The notes under the pieces were generated by a model that was not told where the DNA came from, ran no database searches, and was given only the letters and a program-made list of their open reading frames with translations. DNA of 64,000 bases from Halomonas faecis. Its GTDB lineage: Bacteria; Pseudomonadota; Gammaproteobacteria; Pseudomonadales; Halomonadaceae. This document shows positions 20,201 through 28,984 of this stretch, piece after piece; position 1 is the first letter of the stretch, and every line of letters starts with the position of its first letter. Location of the stretch: the NCBI RefSeq assembly GCF_010993975.1, contig NZ_JAACZO010000022.1, positions 124,001 to 188,000 of the forward strand, in the 5' to 3' direction. A program made the position numbers and the translations under genes.

Positions 20201-21280
20201 ATGTCCGATCAGCAGGTCAACAACCTCAATGTTCTTTCCCAGGACGTTCTGGTCACCCCCGAGGCTCTCAAGCAGGAGATCCCCTTGAGCGAGACCGCCG
20301 AGCGGACGGTCATCGAAGGGCGCCAGACCATCCAGAACATTCTCAACGGCTCCGACCCGCGCCTGCTGGTGGTGATCGGCCCCTGCTCCATCCATGACGT
20401 GGATGCCGCTCTGGATTATGCCCGCCGCCTGCGCCGGCTGGCCGATGAGGTCAAGGATAGCTTGTATGTCGTGATGCGGGTCTACTTCGAGAAGCCCCGC
20501 ACCACCGTGGGCTGGAAGGGGCTGATCAACGATCCGCACATCAACGGCTCCTTCGAGATCGAGGAAGGCCTGCACATCGCCCGCCGACTGCTGGTCGAAC
20601 TCTCCGAGCTGGGCCTGCCGCTCGCCACCGAGGCCCTGGACCCCATCTCGCCGCAGTATCTGCAGGATTGCATCGGCTGGTCGGCCATCGGCGCCCGCAC
20701 CACCGAATCGCAGACCCATCGTGAGATGTCCTCCGGCCTCTCCAGCCCGGTCGGCTTCAAGAACGGCACCGACGGCAGCCTCGACGTCGCCGTCAACGCC
20801 CTGCAGTCGGTGGCCCACCCCCACAATTTCCTGGGTATCGACCAGGCCGGCCAGGTGGCGATCATTCGCACTCGCGGCAACGCCTACGCCCATGTGGTGC
20901 TGCGCGGCGGCAACGGCAAGCCCAACTACGATAGCGTCAGCGTGGCACTGGCCGAGCAGGAGCTGCGCAAGGCGAGCGTGAAGCCCAATATCATGATCGA
21001 CTGCTCCCATGCCAATTCCAACAAGGATCCGGCCCTGCAGCCTCTGGTGATGGAGAACGTCACCAACCAGATCCTCGAAGGCAACCGCTCCATCATGGGC
21101 CTGATGGTGGAATCGAACATCGGCTGGGGCAACCAGAAAATTCCCGGCAACCTCGCCGACCTGCAGTACGGCGTTTCCATCACCGATGCCTGCATCGACT
21201 GGGACACCACCGAACAGGCCATGACGCGCATGGCCGAGAAGCTGGCTCCGGTACTGGCCGAGCGACGCAGCGACGCCTGA
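20201..21280 (+). CDS. aroG: 3-deoxy-7-phosphoheptulonate (DAHP) synthase, class I
   Basis: First step of the shikimate pathway: phosphoenolpyruvate plus erythrose 4-phosphate to DAHP. The start MSDQQVNNLN gives 359 residues, the size of the AroF/G/H family; an in-frame ATG 48 bp upstream would add an atypical N-terminus. Family blocks seen are VVIGPCSIHD (metal Cys), RVYFEKPRTTVGWKG, IGARTTESQTHR, GFKNGTDG, RGGNGKPNY and IDCSHANSNK. Which aromatic amino acid inhibits it cannot be told safely from sequence, so the symbol is a family label. It stands alone, followed by a hairpin shared with convergent dinG. Confidence 0.9.
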   Translation: MSDQQVNNLNVLSQDVLVTPEALKQEIPLSETAERTVIEGRQTIQNILNGSDPRLLVVIGPCSIHDVDAALDYARRLRRLADEVKDSLYVVMRVYFEKPRTTVGWKGLINDPHINGSFEIEEGLHIARRLLVELSELGLPLATEALDPISPQYLQDCIGWSAIGARTTESQTHREMSSGLSSPVGFKNGTDGSLDVAVNALQSVAHPHNFLGIDQAGQVAIIRTRGNAYAHVVLRGGNGKPNYDSVSVALAEQELRKASVKPNIMIDCSHANSNKDPALQPLVMENVTNQILEGNRSIMGLMVESNIGWGNQKIPGNLADLQYGVSITDACIDWDTTEQAMTRMAEKLAPVLAERRSDA

Positions 21281-21301
21281 GCCCCCCCCTGAATCCCCCG
21301 A

Positions 21302-21325
21302 ACGGCCCGCCTCCCGGCGGGCCGT
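21302..21325. terminator. Bidirectional hairpin between DAHP synthase and dinG
   Basis: Perfect 10-bp stem ACGGCCCGCC / GGCGGGCCGT with loop TCCC, set between two convergent stop codons only 51 bp apart. No U-tract on either strand, so it may act as a blocking hairpin rather than a textbook terminator. Confidence 0.5.
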
Positions 21326-21331
21326 GGCGCA

Positions 21332-23479
21332 TCAAGGCAGCTGACGCACCCCGTCGATCTCGCGCTCGAAGGGCGGCAGGGCATCGAGCAGCGCCCGACC
21401 GTAGCGCCGTGTCAATACGCGACGGTCGAGCAAAGTGATGCGCCCGCGGTCGGACTCCTTGCGAATCAACCGCCCGCTGGCCTGAACCAGCTTGATGGAG
21501 GCGTCCGGCACGCTGATGCGCATGAAGGGATTGCCGCCACGGCTCTCGATCCACTCGGCCAGCGTCGCCCCTACCGGGTCGTCGGGCACCGCAAAAGGCA
21601 ACCGGGTGATCACCACGTGGGTGAGGTAATCGCCCGGCAGGTCGATGCCTTCGGCAAAACTCGCCAGGCCAAAAATGATGCTGCCTTCCCCCGCATCGAC
21701 TCGCGCGCGGTGGCGAGCGATGAGTTCGCGCTTGGGCAGCCGATCCTGGGCCAGCACCCGCTCGGCGAGCGCTCGTGGCAGAGCCTTCTCCACGGCACGC
21801 AGTTGGGCCCGTGACGAGAACAGCATGAGCACCGCTTCATCCTCGGCCAGGCTTTCGACGAAATCGACGATGGCACGCTCATGGGCCTCGCGATCGGCGG
21901 GATCCACCGCCTCGCGCGGCACGCTGAGCACTGCCTGGGAATAGTCGAAGGGGCTCGGCAGGCGCTGGTAACGGTAGCGATTGGCGAGACCGGCGCGCTC
22001 CTGCAGGCGCTCGAAGCGCCCCAGGGCGGTGAGCGTCGCCGAGGTCACCACGGCACCGAAACAGCTGCCCCACAGGGTCCGCGCCAAGGTCGGCGCTGCG
22101 GTGACGGGGCTGGCCGAGAAGGTCAGCTCGCCGTCACCACCCAGACGCTCCAACACCAGCCAGCGCGCCCGCGGCGCCTCGCCTTCTTCGTCGCTCTCGG
22201 CATAGGCCTGCCACAGCGCATGGGCTTCCAGAGCGCGACCGTGCAGCAAGGCGACCAGCGGCAACCAGGCCTCGGCCGGCTCGCGAGGCAAGCCGGTGTG
22301 CTTGTCGGGGTCGTGACTCTCGCGCAAGATGTCGCTCATCGTCTCGAGGCTGCGCGACAGTTCGGCGAACGCCGTGACCAGCGAACCTGCCTGGTCGCGC
22401 AGAGCATCGGGCACCCGGCCCATGGGCAAACGATGAATCAGACTCTCTTCACCGTCGCCCAACCCCTGCGGCCGGCCGGCCAGTTGGTGGCCGAGGGAGA
22501 AGGCTTCACCGAGGCGCGGCTCCAGAGCGCCGATCAGCTCGGGCAGGCCGGCCAACAGGCGCGCCAGAGTGGGTTGCACGGCCAGCGCCGCGTTGAGCTC
22601 GGTGAGTGACTTCTTGAGAGTGCCTAGCCAGCGCAGCGCGCTGCCCACGCCCACGCGATGCGTGAAGTGCTGCAGCGCCTTGTCGGGCAGATGGTGCCCC
22701 TCGTCGAAGACGTAGATGCAGTCGCCCGGAGGCGGGAGCACCACGCCGCCCCCCAACGACAGATCGGCGAGCACCAGGTCGTGATTGGCGACGATGACGT
22801 CGGCGCTGTCGAGGTCGCGGCGGGCGCGAAAGAACGCACAGGCGCCGAAATGGCCGCAACGGCGATTGGTGCACTGGCGGTGATCGATGGTCAGGCGGCG
22901 CCAGTCGGCTTCCGGAATGGCATCCGGCCAGCTGTCGCGATCGCCGGGCCAGCGTCCGCTGCCGTAGGCATCGGCCATCTCCTGCACCAGCGCCTGGAAG
23001 TCGTCCCCCCCTTGCCCGGCAAGACTCTGTTCGAACAGCGATAGAGTGGGGTTGTCCGCCACGCCGTCCAGCGCCTGCTCGAGACGCGCCACGCAGAGAT
23101 AGCGTCCGCGCCCCTTGGCCAGAGCAAAGTCGAAGTCGAAGCCGCTGTGGGCCTTGAGCGCCGGCAGATCCTGGTGCAGCACCTGCTCCTGCAGCGCCAC
23201 AGTGGCGGTGGCGATCACCAGCCGCTTGCCCTGGGCGCGCGCCACCGGCAGCGCGGCCAACAGGTAGGCGAGCGTCTTGCCGGTCCCGGTGCCCGCCTCA
23301 AGCACGCAGACGTGCTCGTCGCTGGTGCGCCGCCCGGCATCGTCGGCGGTGATGCCGCCCAGGGTGCGCGCTATCTCGGCGATCATCAGCCGCTGCCCGT
23401 AGCGCGGAGTGAGATCCAGCGCCTCCAGCACGCGCCGATAGGCGGCCTGGATCTCGCCCTTCAGGGCTTCATCCAGCAT
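21332..23479 (-). CDS. dinG: ATP-dependent DNA helicase DinG
   Basis: XPD-like superfamily 2 helicase (5'-3') that unwinds R-loops, D-loops and forks. In 715 residues: Walker A EAGTGTGKT at 61-69, the iron-sulfur cysteines Cys129, Cys203, Cys208 and Cys214 with the family spacing (CTNRRC then GACAFF), the DEGH box in VFDEGHHLPD, and C-terminal motifs SATL, FGLASFAEGIDLPG and QASGRLIRKESDRG. In E. coli dinG is LexA-controlled; no SOS box was found here. Convergent to DAHP synthase; upstream lies a palindromic repeat element separating it from rhlB. Confidence 0.93.
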   Translation of the reverse strand: MLDEALKGEIQAAYRRVLEALDLTPRYGQRLMIAEIARTLGGITADDAGRRTSDEHVCVLEAGTGTGKTLAYLLAALPVARAQGKRLVIATATVALQEQVLHQDLPALKAHSGFDFDFALAKGRGRYLCVARLEQALDGVADNPTLSLFEQSLAGQGGDDFQALVQEMADAYGSGRWPGDRDSWPDAIPEADWRRLTIDHRQCTNRRCGHFGACAFFRARRDLDSADVIVANHDLVLADLSLGGGVVLPPPGDCIYVFDEGHHLPDKALQHFTHRVGVGSALRWLGTLKKSLTELNAALAVQPTLARLLAGLPELIGALEPRLGEAFSLGHQLAGRPQGLGDGEESLIHRLPMGRVPDALRDQAGSLVTAFAELSRSLETMSDILRESHDPDKHTGLPREPAEAWLPLVALLHGRALEAHALWQAYAESDEEGEAPRARWLVLERLGGDGELTFSASPVTAAPTLARTLWGSCFGAVVTSATLTALGRFERLQERAGLANRYRYQRLPSPFDYSQAVLSVPREAVDPADREAHERAIVDFVESLAEDEAVLMLFSSRAQLRAVEKALPRALAERVLAQDRLPKRELIARHRARVDAGEGSIIFGLASFAEGIDLPGDYLTHVVITRLPFAVPDDPVGATLAEWIESRGGNPFMRISVPDASIKLVQASGRLIRKESDRGRITLLDRRVLTRRYGRALLDALPPFEREIDGVRQLP

Positions 23480-23531
23480 GTCGACTCTCTCTTACGGACA
23501 CACGCGCATGGCCAGCTTGAGGGGAGCCGGG

Positions 23532-23616
23532 GACAGGTCGTAGAGGAGGTCTTTTGCCATGGATGGCAAAAGTAGCGCCCATGGATGGGTTCACAGCGCC
23601 TCCTTGAAGACCTGTC
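23532..23616. repeat. Cloverleaf-like palindromic repeat element
   Basis: Outer arms GACAGGTC (23532-23539) and GACCTGTC (23609-23616) are perfect complements; inside them AGGAGG (23544-23549) pairs with CCTCCT (23599-23604). The enclosed DNA holds two further palindromes, TTTTGCCAT-GG-ATGGCAAAA (23552-23571) and CCCAT-GG-ATGGG (23578-23589). So 85 bp can fold as one stem with two side hairpins. It fills the gap between dinG start and rhlB stop. From memory, similar ATGGATGG-containing elements occur in other marine gammaproteobacteria; not checked. Confidence 0.65.
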
Positions 23617-23632
23617 GACGGCCGCCAGCCGA

Positions 23633-24907
23633 CTAGAGCAGCCCCTCGGGGGGATGCTCGCAGGGCAGCTTGTCGCCGATATAGCGCTCGATCTCGGGCA
23701 GCGAGAAGGCGTCCTCCTCGCCCACGAAACTGATCGACACGCCCTTGGCCCCGGCACGCCCGGTGCGGCCGATGCGATGCACGTAGTCTTCCGGGTCTTC
23801 CGGCAGGGTGTAGTTGATGACGTGACTGACGTCCTCGATATGGATGCCACGCCCCGCCACGTCGGTGGCCACCAGTACCTTGATATCGCCCTCGCGGAAA
23901 CTCTCGAGGGTCTTGATCCGCTGATTCTGCGGGACGTCACCGGAGAGCATGGCGACATTGATGCCGGCCTTGCGCAACAGTTCATCGAGCTTGCGCACCA
24001 GATCCCGGCGGTTGCCGAACACCATCACGCGATCGAAGGACTCCTGCTGGAGCAACTGGACCAGCAGCTTCTGCTTGTCGTCGTCGCTGACCAGATAGAC
24101 GCGCTGATCGATGTCCGCCTGGTTTTCCACGGTGACCTCGATCTCCACGTACTCCGCCTGATGCGTCCACTGGTTGGCCAGATTGAGGATGTCCTGGGAG
24201 AAAGTCGCCGAGAACAGAAAGGTCTGTCGCTCTTCCTTCTTGGGCGTATGGCGGATGATGCGCTTGACGTCGGGGATGAAGCCCATGGAGAGCATGCGGT
24301 CCGCTTCGTCGAGCACCAGCACCTCCACCTGGGTGAGATCGACGTCACGCTTCTCGTGGAAGTCGAGCAGCCGCCCGGGCGTGGCCACCAGGATATCGAC
24401 GTTCTTGCCCAGATTATCGCGCTGCTTCTGGTAGTCCATGCCTCCCACCACGCTGGCTACGTTGAGCGAGGTGAAGCGCGCCAGCGCTTTGGCATCCTTC
24501 TCGATCTGCAACGCCAGTTCGCGCGTCGGCGCCACGATCAACGCACGCGGGGCTCCCGGCTTCTGGCCGTCGGGCGCCTCCTCCTCGAGAAAGTAGGCGA
24601 GGATCGAGATCAGGAAGGCGGCCGTCTTGCCGGTGCCGGTCTGGGCCTTGCCGACCACGTCGCCACCCAACAAGGTGTGTCGCAGCGCCTCCGCCTGGAT
24701 CGGCGTGCAGTATTCGAAACCCAGCGCATGGATGGCGCGCATCAGCGGCAACGGTAAATCGAAGTCGTGAAAGCGCCACTTGCCCGCCACGGCAGGCACC
24801 TGAAACTGGCGCAGATCCCAGTTCGACTGGCGGCGGCGCGGCTTGCGGCGCCGACGCTTCGGCTTGCGATTCTCGGCCGGGGCTGTGGTCTGTTCCGACT
24901 CGCTCAT
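23633..24907 (-). CDS. rhlB: DEAD-box ATP-dependent RNA helicase, RhlB-like
   Basis: RNA helicase; RhlB binds the RNase E tail in the E. coli degradosome and unwinds structured RNA for decay. Start [10 protein letters not shown] gives 424 residues with a basic N-terminus ([12 protein letters not shown]), then Q motif TPIQAEAL, motif [26 protein letters not shown], and the C-terminal [12 protein letters not shown] and HRIGRTGR. Assignment to RhlB rather than RhlE or SrmB rests on the N-terminal shape and length and on the Pseudomonas RhlB pattern; that part is less certain than the DEAD-box call. Divergent from 25053. Confidence 0.85.
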   Translation of the reverse strand: MSESEQTTAPAENRKPKRRRRKPRRRQSNWDLRQFQVPAVAGKWRFHDFDLPLPLMRAIHALGFEYCTPIQAEALRHTLLGGDVVGKAQTGTGKTAAFLISILAYFLEEEAPDGQKPGAPRALIVAPTRELALQIEKDAKALARFTSLNVASVVGGMDYQKQRDNLGKNVDILVATPGRLLDFHEKRDVDLTQVEVLVLDEADRMLSMGFIPDVKRIIRHTPKKEERQTFLFSATFSQDILNLANQWTHQAEYVEIEVTVENQADIDQRVYLVSDDDKQKLLVQLLQQESFDRVMVFGNRRDLVRKLDELLRKAGINVAMLSGDVPQNQRIKTLESFREGDIKVLVATDVAGRGIHIEDVSHVINYTLPEDPEDYVHRIGRTGRAGAKGVSISFVGEEDAFSLPEIERYIGDKLPCEHPPEGLL

Positions 24908-25003
24908 AGGCTGTGTGTCTTGTCCGTAACAGTGGATGGAAAGCCTCGTTCGCCGGGCATTGTACCAGCCTCGCGCGACGAGGGCGCGCCTGCGGGTCGA
25001 GAC

Positions 25004-25012
25004 TGATAGAAT
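25004..25012 (+). promoter_or_regulatory. Extended -10 promoter for the small basic gene and xthA
   Basis: TGATAGAAT is an extended -10 (TGn plus TAGAAT) 41 bp before the ATG at 25053. A 7-bp inverted repeat GAATGCC / GGCATTC (25009-25030) overlaps it and the predicted start of the leader. No good -35 is seen, as usual for extended -10 promoters. Confidence 0.4.
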
Positions 25013-25052
25013 GCCTACCGCTTGGCATTCGACACGCTCAGGAGTCCGGCCG

Positions 25053-25289
25053 ATGACCCGCCGCAAGAAGACCCGCTCGCTGGCCGACAAGGTGACCATC
25101 CGTACCGGCCGGCGCAAGGACTACCGCCAGTGGCGTCACGAGAACCCCAACGAGGTGGCCCCGTCGCGCCGTTTCACTCAGAAGAAGCGCCAGCAGCGCA
25201 AGTTGCAGGCGGCGCGCAAGCAAGCGCGCCAGCAGGACGGACAGGAGATCGCCATCCATCCGCCTCATGACGACAAGGAGTCCGACTGA
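25053..25289 (+). CDS. Small, strongly basic uncharacterised protein
   Basis: I do not recognise a family. The 78 residues begin [14 protein letters not shown] and are full of Lys, Arg and Gln (for example [15 protein letters not shown] and [18 protein letters not shown]), with a short acidic tail ending DDKESD. Such composition suits RNA or ribosome binding, which is only a guess. Reality is supported by an SD-like GGAG before the ATG, a likely promoter at 25004, and the TGATG overlap with xthA, implying coupling to a DNA repair gene. No membrane segment or cysteine is present. Confidence 0.75.
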   Translation: MTRRKKTRSLADKVTIRTGRRKDYRQWRHENPNEVAPSRRFTQKKRQQRKLQAARKQARQQDGQEIAIHPPHDDKESD

Positions 25290-26116
25290 TGCGTTTGGTA
25301 TCCTTCAACATCAACGGCATACGCGCCCGCCTCCATCAGCTCTCGGCGCTGGTTGATAGCCACCGCCCGGCGGTGATCGGCCTGCAGGAAACCAAGGTGC
25401 AGGACAGCGAGTTTCCCCGTGCAGCGGTGGAGGCACTGGGCTATCGAGTCGTGTTCCACGGTCAGAAGGGGCACTACGGCGTCGCCTTGATGATCGACCC
25501 TGCCCAATGCGGAGAGCCGGACGCCGTGCACTACGGCCTGCCCGAGGACGGCGAGGACGCCCAGCGGCGCCTGATCGGCGTGCGTCTACGCTCGACGTCG
25601 GGCGAGCCGTTCACGCTATACAACGGCTACTTTCCCCAGGGCGAGAACGTCGAGCACCCGGTGAAGTTCCCCCACAAGCGGGCCTTTTACGCCCAGCTCG
25701 CCGAACGGCTCGAGTCGCACCACAGCCCCGACGAGCGTCTCGCGGTGATGGGCGACTTCAACGTCTCGCCGAAGGACATCGACATCGGCATCGGAGAGGC
25801 CAACCGCAAGCGCTGGCTGCGCGAGGGCAAGACCAGCTTCCAGCCCGAGGAGCGCGAATGGCTCGCCCGCCTCGAGACTTGGGGGCTCACCGACAGCTAC
25901 CGCCTGCGCCACCCCGAGATCGACGACCGCTTCAGCTGGTTCGACTACCGCTCCCGTGGCTTCGAGCGCGACCCCAAACGCGGCCTGCGCATCGACACCA
26001 TCCTGGTCACTCAGGCACTGGCCGAAGCGGTCACCGACGCCGGCATCGACTACACCTTGCGCGGCATGGAGAAGCCCTCTGATCACGCCCCGGTATGGAC
26101 CGACCTCGCCCTGTGA
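25289..26116 (+). CDS. xthA: Exodeoxyribonuclease III
   Basis: AP endonuclease and 3'-5' exonuclease of base excision repair. The 275 residues (E. coli 268) show all family motifs: [15 protein letters not shown] (metal Glu), [19 protein letters not shown] (catalytic Asp/Asn), [15 protein letters not shown], and C-terminal SDHAPVW (catalytic His). Its ATG overlaps the stop of the upstream small basic gene. A strong hairpin follows the stop, shared with the convergent DUF6746 gene. Confidence 0.95.
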   Translation: MRLVSFNINGIRARLHQLSALVDSHRPAVIGLQETKVQDSEFPRAAVEALGYRVVFHGQKGHYGVALMIDPAQCGEPDAVHYGLPEDGEDAQRRLIGVRLRSTSGEPFTLYNGYFPQGENVEHPVKFPHKRAFYAQLAERLESHHSPDERLAVMGDFNVSPKDIDIGIGEANRKRWLREGKTSFQPEEREWLARLETWGLTDSYRLRHPEIDDRFSWFDYRSRGFERDPKRGLRIDTILVTQALAEAVTDAGIDYTLRGMEKPSDHAPVWTDLAL

Positions 26117-26129
26117 CTCACCGAAACGC

Positions 26130-26156
26130 CGACGGCCGCCCATTGGGCGGCCGTCG
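26130..26156. terminator. Bidirectional hairpin after xthA
   Basis: 11-bp stem CGACGGCCGCC / GGCGGCCGTCG with a 5-nt loop, between the convergent xthA and DUF6746 stop codons. No long U-tract; a weak CGTTT lies on the minus-strand exit. Confidence 0.55.
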
Positions 26157-26179
26157 ACGACTGACTCTAGCGATGGCAA

Positions 26180-26560
26180 TCAGCGAACGACCGTCCAGGC
26201 CGTCTTCAGATAGGCGTCGCCGTTGGCCTTGACGCCTTCGTAGTCACCCGTCTCGGAGCCGATATGCACCTCTTCCAGGGTGGCGGCCACGTTCTCCAGA
26301 TCCGTATGGATCTTGGCCAACGCCTCTTCGATGGTGTAGCTCAACTGGTGAATGTTCCCCATGTCCTCATCGCTGAGCTCGTCCTTTTCGAGGATGGCGG
26401 CCAGTTTCTCGTTGTATTCGGTGAAATTGGCCACGGCCTCCACCAGCGTTTCCGAGGACTTGGCCTCGAAGTGATCGACACGCTCCTGCTCATCGGCAAC
26501 GGCCAGTGAAGCGGTGGTCATCAGGCCTGCCAGGGCCAGTGCGATCAGCGGCTGTTTCAT
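26180..26560 (-). CDS. DUF6746 family exported protein
   Basis: Function unknown. The 126-residue product starts MKQPLIALALAGLMTT, a clear signal peptide cleaved about VA-DEQ (residue 22), with SD AAGGGGA before the ATG. The mature part is all-helical by composition (ETLVEAVANFTEYNEKL, HQLSYTIEEALAKIH, NVAATLEEVH), which would fit a small periplasmic four-helix bundle; the DUF6746 label is from recall of Halomonas and Marinobacter proteins. A Fur-box-like motif lies about 95 bp upstream, the same motif found ahead of the TonB operon, so an iron-linked role is possible but unproven. It is not a frame artefact: start, signal peptide and SD agree. Confidence 0.78.
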   Translation of the reverse strand: MKQPLIALALAGLMTTASLAVADEQERVDHFEAKSSETLVEAVANFTEYNEKLAAILEKDELSDEDMGNIHQLSYTIEEALAKIHTDLENVAATLEEVHIGSETGDYEGVKANGDAYLKTAWTVVR

Positions 26561-26654
26561 GGTGCATCCCCTTCCATTCGTTGACGGATAGCGTGATTGA
26601 AAGTCGGCAGACTCGACCTGCCGTAGCCATTCGACTCTATCACTCAATATCGTG

Positions 26655-26673
26655 AATGAAAACGATTGACATT
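26655..26673. promoter_or_regulatory. Fur-box-like site upstream of the DUF6746 gene
   Basis: AATGAAAACGATTGACATT matches 14 of 19 bases of the Fur consensus AATGATAATCATTATCATT and 15 of 19 of the site at 31725. The differing bases are transitions only. It sits between the TPR gene stop and the DUF6746 start. Confidence 0.4.
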
Positions 26674-26686
26674 ATGTTTGGTGTTG

Positions 26687-27826
26687 TCAATGGACCTGGG
26701 TCAAGTCCTGGCCCGTTGCATCGCGCCCCAGCGAGCGCTCGTCAGCCGCCGTCTCCAATACTGCCAGCCAGGATTCGACCTTCTCCGCTCCTCTTGCGTC
26801 GGCTTCGCTCAAGGCCTGTCGCGCCAGCTCGTCGCGTCCCCAGCCCAGTGCCAACTGGCCCAGGCGCAACCAGTCATCACCGGCATCGCTGCGTTCGGCC
26901 ACGTCTTGCCATGCCTCTAGCGCCCGTTCGCGGTGGCGCGCACGCTCCCAAGCACTGGCCAGAAGGCGTCGGTGCTCCACGGTGTCGGGCAGTGCCTCTT
27001 CGTCGAGCGCCGTCGACAAGTGCTCGGCGGCTCGCGCCGGAGTGCCGCCGGCCAGGTGCAGTTTGACCAGCATCAGGCGGTCATCGCGACCGTCCAACAC
27101 GCCGAGACGCCAGCCGGCCTCCCATAGTGCAGCTGCCTGCCCATGGGCGTCGATCTGCTGGGCGAGTCCCGCTGCCTGGCGCCACTCGGAAGCGTCGCTA
27201 TCGGCATCCAAGTCTTCGGCCAACACGTCCAGGGCTCGCTCGCCATGTCCGGCGCGCTGATAGACGACAACGGCCAGCCGTCGCAGGGCATCGTCCGGTG
27301 ATTCGTCCACTTCGAGAGCGCGCTCCACCCAATCGGCCGCCGCCGACCACCGCTCCAGTTCGGCCAGGCCACGTGCCATCTGCCAACGATCGTCGGCATT
27401 GCCAGCATGACGCTCGAACCAGTCGCCGAGCAGCTCGACGCCTGCCTCGGCTTCGTCGGCGGCCAGGCGCAGGTTAGCTTCCTGACGCAGCCAGCGGTCG
27501 GCCTGCTGTGCTTCGACCACATCGCTGGCGCGTGCCTCGCGCAGCAGCTCCGCCGCCGTATTGGGGCGGCCGGCGCGAGCCTCGGCACTCGCCGCAAGCT
27601 GCAGGTAAAGCGCGCGCGCCCAACGGTCGGCGGCATTGCCGCCGGCAAGCCGCCCGGCCTGGCTTCGAGCGCGCTCGCTGACCGTCTCGACATCCCCCTC
27701 ATCGAGCCGGTGTTCTAGTGCCTGGAGGTCGGCGATGATGTCGCCAGGCAGGGCAGGCGCCGCCCACGACGGCATGCCAATGACCATGCCCAGCAACAGA
27801 GTGGCAACCAGTCGACACACAGTCAT
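26687..27826 (-). CDS. TPR-repeat periplasmic protein of a TonB operon
   Basis: Likely scaffold protein; exact role unknown. 379 residues with a signal peptide (MTVCRLVATLLLGMVIGMPSWAA, cleaved about residue 23) and Ala/Leu-rich helical repeats throughout (for example WQMARGLAELERWSAAADWVERAL and WRLGVLDGRDDRLMLVKLHLAG), fitting tetratricopeptide repeats in the periplasm. It starts 4 bp after tonB and ends the DUF3450-ttpC-exbB-exbD-tonB operon. A TPR gene at this place is typical of the Vibrio TonB2-type clusters, where it supports TonB function. Confidence 0.82.
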   Translation of the reverse strand: MTVCRLVATLLLGMVIGMPSWAAPALPGDIIADLQALEHRLDEGDVETVSERARSQAGRLAGGNAADRWARALYLQLAASAEARAGRPNTAAELLREARASDVVEAQQADRWLRQEANLRLAADEAEAGVELLGDWFERHAGNADDRWQMARGLAELERWSAAADWVERALEVDESPDDALRRLAVVVYQRAGHGERALDVLAEDLDADSDASEWRQAAGLAQQIDAHGQAAALWEAGWRLGVLDGRDDRLMLVKLHLAGGTPARAAEHLSTALDEEALPDTVEHRRLLASAWERARHRERALEAWQDVAERSDAGDDWLRLGQLALGWGRDELARQALSEADARGAEKVESWLAVLETAADERSLGRDATGQDLTQVH

Positions 27827-27830
27827 GGCA

Positions 27831-28580
27831 TCACCTCAACTGAAATTCCAGACGCTGGCGCGCACGCCGTAGCCCTTGACCGGATTCGAACTGCCAACGT
27901 GCCACGGCCTGCCGCGCGGCCTTGTCGAACACGTTGCCCGGCTGCGCTTCCACCACCTGGATGGAACTGGGATCGACACTGCCATCGGGCCGAATCACGA
28001 AGGTCAATTCGACGTGCCCTTCCATTCCCCGACGCTGGGCACGTGCAGGATAGTCCGGCGGCACGCGACTGGTGGGCGTGGGCGACCCCACATCCACCGG
28101 TTCCCGGGACGTCTCGGAGGCGTCGGCGGCCCGTTCGGCGACGGCCGTCTCGTCCGTCGTCGCTTCCACCGCCTCGCTGGCGGGCGCGGGCTGCGGTGCC
28201 GGTTCGGGCTGCGGTTCCGGTTCGGGCTCGGGCCGTGGTTCGGGGCGCTGCTCGACGAGTTCGGGTAGGGAGTCATCGAGCTCCATGGGCGGCATCTCGG
28301 GCGTTGGCAGCTCGGGCTCGGGCAAGGTGATGCGGCTTTCGCTCAGCGGCGCCGGCTCCGGCACGGGGGGAGGCTCCACCGGCGCCGCGGGGGCGGGTGG
28401 TGGCGGCGCTGCCTCGGTTGGAACCTGCTCCGCCGGCGCCTCGGCTTCGACGAGGTTCAGCGTGGTCGGCTCGAGCACATCGATATCGGCCTGTGGCGGC
28501 GCCACCAGCAACGCCAACAGCCAGAACAGACCCAGCGCCAGAACCACGCCGCCGACCAACGCCACGGGAGGTCGGATCAT
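27831..28580 (-). CDS. tonB: TonB energy transducer (TonB2 type)
   Basis: Carries proton-motive energy from the ExbB-ExbD motor to outer-membrane receptors for iron chelates or vitamin B12. One N-terminal membrane helix (about 8-28), a long Pro/Glu-rich spacer (about 50-165, with EPEPEPQPEPAPQPAPA) that spans the periplasm, and a C-terminal TonB domain (about 170-249) with PPDYPARAQRRGMEGHVEL and QAVARWQFESG. Overlaps exbD by 4 bp. No TonB-dependent receptor gene is nearby, so substrates cannot be named. Confidence 0.93.
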   Translation of the reverse strand: MIRPPVALVGGVVLALGLFWLLALLVAPPQADIDVLEPTTLNLVEAEAPAEQVPTEAAPPPPAPAAPVEPPPVPEPAPLSESRITLPEPELPTPEMPPMELDDSLPELVEQRPEPRPEPEPEPQPEPAPQPAPASEAVEATTDETAVAERAADASETSREPVDVGSPTPTSRVPPDYPARAQRRGMEGHVELTFVIRPDGSVDPSSIQVVEAQPGNVFDKAARQAVARWQFESGQGLRRARQRLEFQLR

Positions 28581-28984
28581 GAGGTACCCCGATTCGCCGC
28601 CACGGCGACCTGCTCCACGCCCGCCTCACGAATGCGATCCATCACTTCGATCAACAAGCCGGTGGTCGCCTCCCGATCGGCCTGGATGACCACCCCGCCA
28701 TCGCCGCTGACCAGTCCGGCCACCCGATCTCCCACGCGATGGGCATCCACGGCCTCGCCATCGACCCACACAGCGCCTTCTGGGGTAATGGCAACCATCA
28801 CTTGGGCATCGGGACGCGGACTCGCGGCATTGGACTCGGGACGATCGATCTCCACGCCGCTCTCCTTGATGAAGCTCGTGGTCACGATGAAAAAGATCAG
28901 CATGATGAAGACCACGTCGAGCATCGGCGTCAGATTGACTTCGCTAGACTCGTCGCTACTGGCCCCCAGACGGCGTCTACGCAT
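28577..28984 (-). CDS. exbD: ExbD/TolR biopolymer transport protein
   Basis: Proton-channel partner of ExbB in the TonB motor. 135 residues: basic N-terminus MRRRRLG, the conserved EVNLTPMLDVVFIMLIFF with the proton-carrying Asp of the membrane helix, then a periplasmic domain with VMVAITPEGAVWVDG and VVIQADREATTGLLIEVMD. Start MRRRRLG was preferred; an upstream in-frame Met would overlap exbB more deeply. Overlaps exbB by 8 bp and tonB by 4 bp, so all are co-translated. Confidence 0.93.
   Translation of the reverse strand: MRRRRLGASSDESSEVNLTPMLDVVFIMLIFFIVTTSFIKESGVEIDRPESNAASPRPDAQVMVAITPEGAVWVDGEAVDAHRVGDRVAGLVSGDGGVVIQADREATTGLLIEVMDRIREAGVEQVAVAANRGTS

Noticed and set aside
25022-25270. 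Alternative 82-codon frame overlapping the small basic gene
   Set aside because: Wrong frame for the SD and the xthA coupling; Pro/Ala/Arg composition typical of shadows.
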